Of a stretch of 64,000 nt of DNA, positions 58,387 to 64,000 are shown piece by piece; position 1 is the first letter of the stretch, and each line of letters begins with the position of its first letter. The position numbers were made by a program, and so were the translations under genes. The stretch comes from Cryptomeria japonica (Eukaryota > Streptophyta > Pinopsida > Cupressales > Cupressaceae). The notes under the pieces are model-generated. The model worked only from the letters and a program-made list of their open reading frames with translations, was not told the DNA's origin and ran no database searches. The stretch is taken from contig NC_081412.1 in the NCBI RefSeq assembly GCF_030272615.1, positions 40,416,791 through 40,480,790 on the forward strand, written 5' to 3'.

Positions 58387-59997
58387 ATGGTTGAAACCCG
58401 CCTTCAAAAATCTAGGAGAAAAGCTAAAGAAGCTCAAGAATCCGCAAACATGAGTTCTTATGAGTATGACAATGATTTATTTTTCAATCCTAAGCACATT
58501 ACATTGCCTGACATGGATGTTTATAGAAACATTCCAAATGTGGAAAACATAGACACTACAAACAACAATGCTACACACAATGACAATGTGGACAACTTTT
58601 CAATACAATTAGTAGATATAGAAGAATCCATAATGAATCCTCATTTCAATAGATTGGTTGAAGAGATAATGAAGAGGGATAGACAATACTTCTTACACAT
58701 GATGGCACAAAGTGGAGCTAAAATACCTCATGATTTTGACATGTCTCAAATAATGGAACATAGACCTTTGCAACAACCTCACTCCAATATGGATCAAAGG
58801 AGGCCTAATAGTGGAGGAAATAGAGAACCACATATGGTACCTGAATCACCATCAGCTTTGCTTCAAAAACCAGAAGTCCCACATACACATGCTCAAACAT
58901 ATGATACTTACCTTCGAAGACCATTATGGAAGTCTTATGCAGATAGATATGCTCAAGCTATGGATCAACCAAAACAATTGGACATTCAAAGGCATGCTCA
59001 AAATTTGGACACAAGGAAACCCCATGTCAAATTTGGGGGCAACACATTAGAACATGACATGCCTGTAGAATATGGTATACATGCGCAAAATAGATATGGT
59101 GTTCCTCAACATGAAGCTATACCAAGTGCTCCATATATGCCGCATCAATATAGACCTCCATATGGACATGTCTACGATCAGTATCATCCATACATGCAAC
59201 AAGCTCCTCCTCAAATGGGTGTTTCAAACACGGGGTATGTTACAAGAAATAGATCTCCTCCCAAGAGTAATTTGGAGCAACAAATAAGAGATTTACAAAA
59301 GAAAATGGAGGACATGAGTACACCAAAACCAACATACACTATGAGAGATATATGTCCTTATCCATTTGATAAGAGCATCCCAATGCCTCCATTTCCTGCA
59401 CACTTTGTGACACCAAAATTTGACAAGTATAGAGGAAAAGGAGACCCCAAGGCACACATAAGACAATTTTTCACAGCTTGCATTGAGGTAGCGGCAGAAG
59501 AAACATATTTGATGAGGTTGTTCCCGCAGAGCTTAGGAGATCAAGCTATGGAATGGTTTTCTCAATTACCTCCCGGTATTAAGTCATGAGGTGATCTAGC
59601 AGAGGCATTCATTCAGCATTTCTCCTACAATATAGAAACAGATATCTCAGTCACTACTCTATGCAATACTAAGCAAAAGGAAGGAGAATCTTTTGCGTCA
59701 TTTTTACAAAGATGGAGAAATCTAGCTAGCAGATGCTCTTGTGAAATCCCACAGAAACAAATGGTAGAAATGTTCACTCAAAACGTTAACAAGGATATTG
59801 GCTATGATCTCAGGAAAGCTTGTTTGTCTACATTCAAGGATGTTATTGAAAAGGGCCTAGCAACATAAAAGGTCCTAATTGAACAAGGAGTCATTAAGAT
59901 ATTCAAGGAAAACAAAGATGACTTTAAAGGAAAAGACAAGCCAAGATTTTGGAATAAAAACAAGAAGACAGTCAATGATGGTGTTGTTGATGCCAAC
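58387..59997 (+). pseudogene. Gag of the Tat-like element
   Basis: The ATG at 58387 opens a frame starting MVETRLQKSRRKAKEAQ. After a Pro/His/Gln-rich middle part comes the Gag core: FDKYRGKGDPKAHIRQFF, MRLFPQSLGDQAMEWFSQLP, then LAEAFIQHFSYN, KEGESFASFLQRWRNLASRC and FTQNVNKDIGYDL. This is the Retrotrans_gag pattern. Gag forms the particle that packages the element RNA. Two nonsense codons, TGA at 59587-59589 and TAA at 59866-59868, interrupt an otherwise unbroken frame that continues in the same register into the zinc-finger and protease part. Both can be explained by CGA-to-TGA and CAA-to-TAA changes. The copy is therefore fairly young but inactive. Confidence 0.85.
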
Positions 59998-61884
59998 ATG
60001 GTGCGACCCAAATTCATCTTTTCAGGATCAAGTTCTACAAACAATCAAGTGAATACTCAAACAACTACTAGATCACGAAGGAAGTACACTCCATTGGGAG
60101 AACCACTTGAGTCAGTTTTCAAGAAGCTTGTGGCAAACAAGGTAATCACAGTTCCAGATTTTCCTCCATATGAACCAAAGGTTAAGCCGAATTGGTGGAA
60201 TGATGATGAGTATTGTGAATTTCATAAGAGCAAGGGTCATAAGATAGGAAATTGTCATCGACTGAAGAACATCATACATGATCTCATTGATAGAGGTGAC
60301 ATTGAGATTGAGGGACATTCATCCAATCAAGAACATGAGATGTTTAAGGAACCATTCCCAAAACATGACAAGGGAAAAGCTAAAGCCACAGATGACCAAG
60401 CCAACTATACTAGAGCACCTTACAACTATGATTCAACTATCAATAATATCTCGATGGACAATTACATCTCTACTATTATCATCAAGGACAAAGCATCTGA
60501 GAATTCTACTCAGAGACCCAGGATTGTCCTAAAAGGTATTGGATCTTCTTCTAAACCTACCTCTGAATGTCATGTTACAACTCGCCGAAGTAAAATCACT
60601 TTGCAAGGTGCTCCAACTAAAAACACCGCTTCTTTATCAACCAAGCCTGAGTATGACCTTGTAGAACAGTTAGGGAAGACACCCGCGCTCATTTCAATCC
60701 TTGAACTATTATGCATATCTCCCGCACATAAAGCCATTCTTGATAAAATCTTGAGAGATACTGCTGTTCCTACTGATCTAAACGTGGACCAATTTCAAGC
60801 CATGGTGGGATACCTTTCCATTCCACACTCCCTTACATTCACGAAAGCCAATGACGCCTTCGTAAGTCAGCCACATAATGCACCACTACACATCAAAGCC
60901 TTCATACACAAACATAGAATCAAACGAGTCCTGGTAGATGGAGGAGCAGGTCTAAACATTTGTACTTTGAGCACTATCACACAATTGGGATATTTTGATA
61001 AAGTTGTGAATTCTACAAACAAAATCACCATCAAGGCATATGACGATGAAGAGCGTTCATCCAAGGGCACAGTCACCTTACCTCTCAGAGTTGGGCCAGT
61101 TACAAAGGATGTGGTTTTTCAAGTACTTGATCTGGATCTCACATACAACATATTGCTAGGACGTCCTTGGATTCTTGAGATGAGCGCAGTCCCATCTACA
61201 TATCATCGATGTATCAAGTTTCCACACAATGGAGTTGAAGTGACCATCAAAGCGGATCCAAATCCATTCATATATTGCAACAATCTGCAACCTAGATCCA
61301 AAATAACAATACCAGCCAATCGAGAAGCTATTCCTTCATCAGCATATGTGGATCCAGAATCATTGAAAGCTTCTACATCAAAACAAACAGAGCTCAAAGA
61401 AAAGTTCAATTTTAAAGACCGGGGATGTGGTGAGTATATTTTTAATGTTGAACAACTCCCACTATCTCCTAAGGTATTCAGTCAACAAGAACAACCTACA
61501 ATCAATTTGCAATATCAAGGAATCGGGTGTGAACCACCTAGTGTTGTGGCTACTAAGTCTGAATGCAAATCTCCTCTAGTGGTGCAAGCATCTCTTGATA
61601 TCAATAGTCCTAAGAATGGTTCCAACAAAGAATCTATTGAGCGTATCGCCAACCCTCTTGAGGACTCACATAGCTTTACCATATCATCCACTCATGCCAT
61701 TTCCACTCCACTTCCAGACTTGGATCAACAAGAATTACAAAAGCCCTTACTCATTGGGGATCAAAAATCAAGCTTTGAAAAGAAAAATTTAAAAGTCAAA
61801 ATAAAGAAAAGTGCTTTAGTCCAAATCAAAATCAAAAGCTATTGGACTCTACAAAAATCAAAGTCAAGGATAAAACTCATATGA
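59998..61884 (+). CDS. Zinc-finger-like and aspartic-protease part of the gag-pro frame
   Basis: Open for 628 codons and in the same frame as gag. Residues 73-86 (CEFHKSKGHKIGNC) form a C-x2-H-x4-H-x4-C cluster, the nucleocapsid-type finger seen in Tat-group elements, followed by LKNIIHDLIDRGDI. The protease has RVLVDGGAGLNICT with catalytic Asp at residue 314 (codon 60937-60939); DGG replaces the usual DS/TG, a common variant in this group. NILLGRPWI near residue 384 is the second protease motif. The end is lysine-rich and low-complexity, and no polymerase follows. The protease would mature the element's own polyprotein. Confidence 0.8.
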   Translation: MVRPKFIFSGSSSTNNQVNTQTTTRSRRKYTPLGEPLESVFKKLVANKVITVPDFPPYEPKVKPNWWNDDEYCEFHKSKGHKIGNCHRLKNIIHDLIDRGDIEIEGHSSNQEHEMFKEPFPKHDKGKAKATDDQANYTRAPYNYDSTINNISMDNYISTIIIKDKASENSTQRPRIVLKGIGSSSKPTSECHVTTRRSKITLQGAPTKNTASLSTKPEYDLVEQLGKTPALISILELLCISPAHKAILDKILRDTAVPTDLNVDQFQAMVGYLSIPHSLTFTKANDAFVSQPHNAPLHIKAFIHKHRIKRVLVDGGAGLNICTLSTITQLGYFDKVVNSTNKITIKAYDDEERSSKGTVTLPLRVGPVTKDVVFQVLDLDLTYNILLGRPWILEMSAVPSTYHRCIKFPHNGVEVTIKADPNPFIYCNNLQPRSKITIPANREAIPSSAYVDPESLKASTSKQTELKEKFNFKDRGCGEYIFNVEQLPLSPKVFSQQEQPTINLQYQGIGCEPPSVVATKSECKSPLVVQASLDINSPKNGSNKESIERIANPLEDSHSFTISSTHAISTPLPDLDQQELQKPLLIGDQKSSFEKKNLKVKIKKSALVQIKIKSYWTLQKSKSRIKLI

Positions 61885-62486
61885 AGCAAAAAGAGCAAGA
61901 GTTGATCTCCCCTAACACCAAAATAACTGGGGGCAAAAGCTCTAAAATTTTAAGTCAAAAAGCATACTTGTTGATCCTAAGTCTCCATCATGCTATCCTA
62001 CTTTCACTTCTTTTCACAATCATAAGCCTTCATAACTCTTCCACTTGTTCCACACATCCATCCCCTTCTAGCAATACATCATGGACCTTTAATGGAGCTT
62101 ACTCAAAGGACTTTGTTATCAGGGATGCCCAAACTTCTTCAGGTGACATGCATATGGGCCTGTGTAGTCCACACACTAGTAATTCTATCTCAGTTCCCTT
62201 ATCAAGGAAGACAGTCACTCAAGCTACACATCATTCAATCAAGGAACAATGCAACTACAATCACAAGGTAAAGCCTCACACATTTGAGGTAGGTGACTTT
62301 GTTCTCAGAGAAAATCCCAAAAATCAGCAAGACAGAGAGAAGAAGGGCAAGTTCAAACCAAATTGGCTTGGTCCTTACGTCATTACAGCAGCATATGGAT
62401 CTGGGGCATATCAGCTCTCAACTACAGAAGGTGAACCTTTAGAGGATCCTATCAACAACATGCACCTTCACAGGTGTTATACATAG
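61842..62486 (+). pseudogene. Integrase C-terminal tail (GPY/F region)
   Basis: This frame differs from gag-pro and overlaps its end. The first about 110 codons are low-complexity and probably not original coding. The end reads FEVGDFVLRENPKNQQ, GKFKPNWLGPYVITAAYGSG and AYQLSTTEGEPLEDPINNMHL. This matches the carboxy-terminal module of Ty3/gypsy integrases, with the GPY motif at about 62368. The HHCC finger, the DDE core, reverse transcriptase and RNase H that should precede it are missing, which marks an internal deletion of several kilobases. Confidence 0.8.
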
Positions 62487-64000
62487 CTCTTCAGAGTATC
62501 CTAATTCAAAAAAACACAAAAAAATCAAAAATTTCAAAAATACAAAAAAATTATAAAACAAAAAAAATTGTTACTTGGTGAAAACCTGGCAAACAGGCAC
62601 CTTGTGATACAAAAAAACATCGAAAAATCGAAAAAAGTAAAGAGAAATAATTTCGTCCAATGGTGAAAACCACTTCGGTGGTGCCCTGGGCAAGTACCAT
62701 GGTGAAAAATGGGTCACCAGCGCCATGCATAGAGACTTTGCTCCTCTTTCCTTCAGGATTCTCTTTCATCTTTCACTTTGCACACACTCACAACCTATTC
62801 GTTCACAATAAACTTACCTATTCCCATCATGGCTTGTTATTGATCTACCTAAGATTGGTTAGCCATCCATAACCCTCCCTTTTCACTCCCTTTCCATCCA
62901 TAATAAATCCGATCCTATCTGTGGCTAAGGCAAAATCATACGTCTAGTGATGGGTGTGGAACTGAGAACATCACATGTTTTGAGGAGTATAGTTTCTTCC
63001 AGCTTTCTTCAGTCTATCCGTGCACAATCCGCAATAAAGCAACATTTGCATCACAGATCCGCAATAAAGTTTCATCTTCTCCGCAATAAAGTATCAGTTT
63101 CATGGATTTAGTCAGTTTTAGATGAGACACAACAGCAACAATGGGCTTCAACAAATCAAATCTTTCAATAGACTCAGACAACATATGGTTCAGTGCTATC
63201 TATCCTTTTTGTGAAAGTAAACATTGTGACCATAATCAAATAAGACTTATACAAGTGACAAGAGACACTAAACTTGAGGACTACAGTGGATGTTGGTGTC
63301 GAGTCTTGGTTTTCTTTTGATTTTATCTTTTGGTGACATGTCTTTTAGCTTTTCCAGGATGTCTTTGACTAGAGATTCTATCTCCAGGATGTCTTTGACA
63401 AGAAAGGCGAGGATGGGGTATCGTCACCTATTTGCATTTGCTGTCTGTGGATTGTCTCTTAGTAATGCTATGACTTGTCCAAGGATATGAGGACACTGTG
63501 AGTCTAGTATGAACTGGGGCATTCCTTGTTTGTGACTGTCTTATCTCCATGCAAACGGGTACAATGACTTTCTGGGTCAAACATATGCCTCGATTGTCAT
63601 AACCTACTTGCCATAATAAAGCTCAATGATGATAATGCACAAGAAGCTCTTTCACTTTCATATCTTTTGTCTTTCATCCCCCTTTCTTGATTGACTTCCA
63701 TCGTCCTTTTCGAGTCTGCGTAGCCTGCTATCACATGACTGAGTATAATGACACACCAAAAACATTTGCATTTCATGTAGTTGCACCTACATTACCACAT
63801 ATAAGCATTTCATACATACATATAGATATCACAACTACATCACATCTTGCACACAACACCTGTTAGCACAATTTACATCTGCATTATCATATTCATCTGC
63901 ATTACATACATTCACATTTGCATCATGCATACACATATAAAACATAAAAAAACAAAAAAAACAAAATATTGCATTGCATCATATACATATTTGCATCCAT
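62487..64000 (+). other. 3' untranslated part of the Tat-like element
   Basis: Non-coding. Repeated tggtgaaaac phrases (62577, 62660, 62699) are followed by three ccgcaataaag copies (about 63029-63094), two aggatgtctttgac copies (63357 and 63388) and a cat/aca-rich tail to the window end. No 3' LTR is reached. Confidence 0.55.

Larger units (their letters stand above)
55339..64000 (+). mobile_element. Ty3/gypsy (Tat-like) LTR element, deletion derivative, open at the window end
   Basis: 5' LTR 55339-56148, primer-binding region from 56151, a leader of more than 2 kb, a gag-protease frame (58387-61884) and an integrase tail frame (61842-62486), then a long 3' untranslated part. Reverse transcriptase, RNase H and the integrase core are absent between protease and integrase tail, so it is non-autonomous. 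The insertion point in the older LTR element is exact: atcctttt|agat in copy 1 becomes atcctttt followed by TGTAGACACC. The 3' LTR and second target duplication lie beyond 64000. Confidence 0.85.

Overview
The window looks like nuclear DNA of a seed plant with a large, repeat-dominated genome, and I infer a gymnosperm. The reasons are plant-type LTR retrotransposons (one with a tRNA-iMet primer-binding site), a plant CACTA (En/Spm) transposase, a fragment of a plant PPR gene, AT-rich gt..ag introns and long non-coding stretches. I find no intact host gene, no tRNA or rRNA gene and no CRISPR array. Nearly everything recognisable is a mobile element, usually decayed by C-to-T type nonsense changes.

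Layout. 1-7.9 kb: non-coding sequence, minisatellites, two head-to-tail minus-strand LTR-like units (about 2845-5616) and a Ty3/gypsy integrase remnant. 7.9-16.5 kb: first copy of a duplicated block. It holds an unusual Ty3/gypsy-type element (10828-15433, 5-bp target duplication ACTTC) whose long terminal repeats contain the end of gag and the protease, inserted in a decayed repeat-peptide ORF. 16.5-23.9 kb: non-coding repeats, a 100-bp-arm hairpin and a degenerate LTR pair. 24.1-43.3 kb: a minus-strand CACTA element. Its transposase gene (39.0-43.3 kb) is followed by a second gene (24.1-28.1 kb) that carries a SET methyltransferase-like domain ahead of an En/Spm-type domain. A separate DNA transposon of about 9.5 kb (28793-38283) with GC-rich terminal inverted repeats lies between them. 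That inner element has two convergent genes: an unrecognised multi-exon gene on the plus strand and a DDE-transposase-like gene on the minus strand.

43.3-48.8 kb: non-coding sequence. 48.8-55.3 kb: a PPR fragment, then the second copy of the duplicated block, including a second copy of the LTR element with gag and protease in its LTR. 55339 to the window end: a plus-strand Ty3/gypsy element, probably Tat-like, that inserted precisely into that second copy. It has a 5' LTR, a long leader with about 20 copies of a GCGTCTGTG-like motif, a gag-protease frame and only the tail of integrase; reverse transcriptase, RNase H and the integrase core are missing. Its 3' LTR is outside the window.

The strongest candidates for something undescribed are the 9.5-kb inner DNA transposon with its two-gene content, the SET domain in the second CACTA gene, and the retroelement whose LTR has grown into its own coding region.
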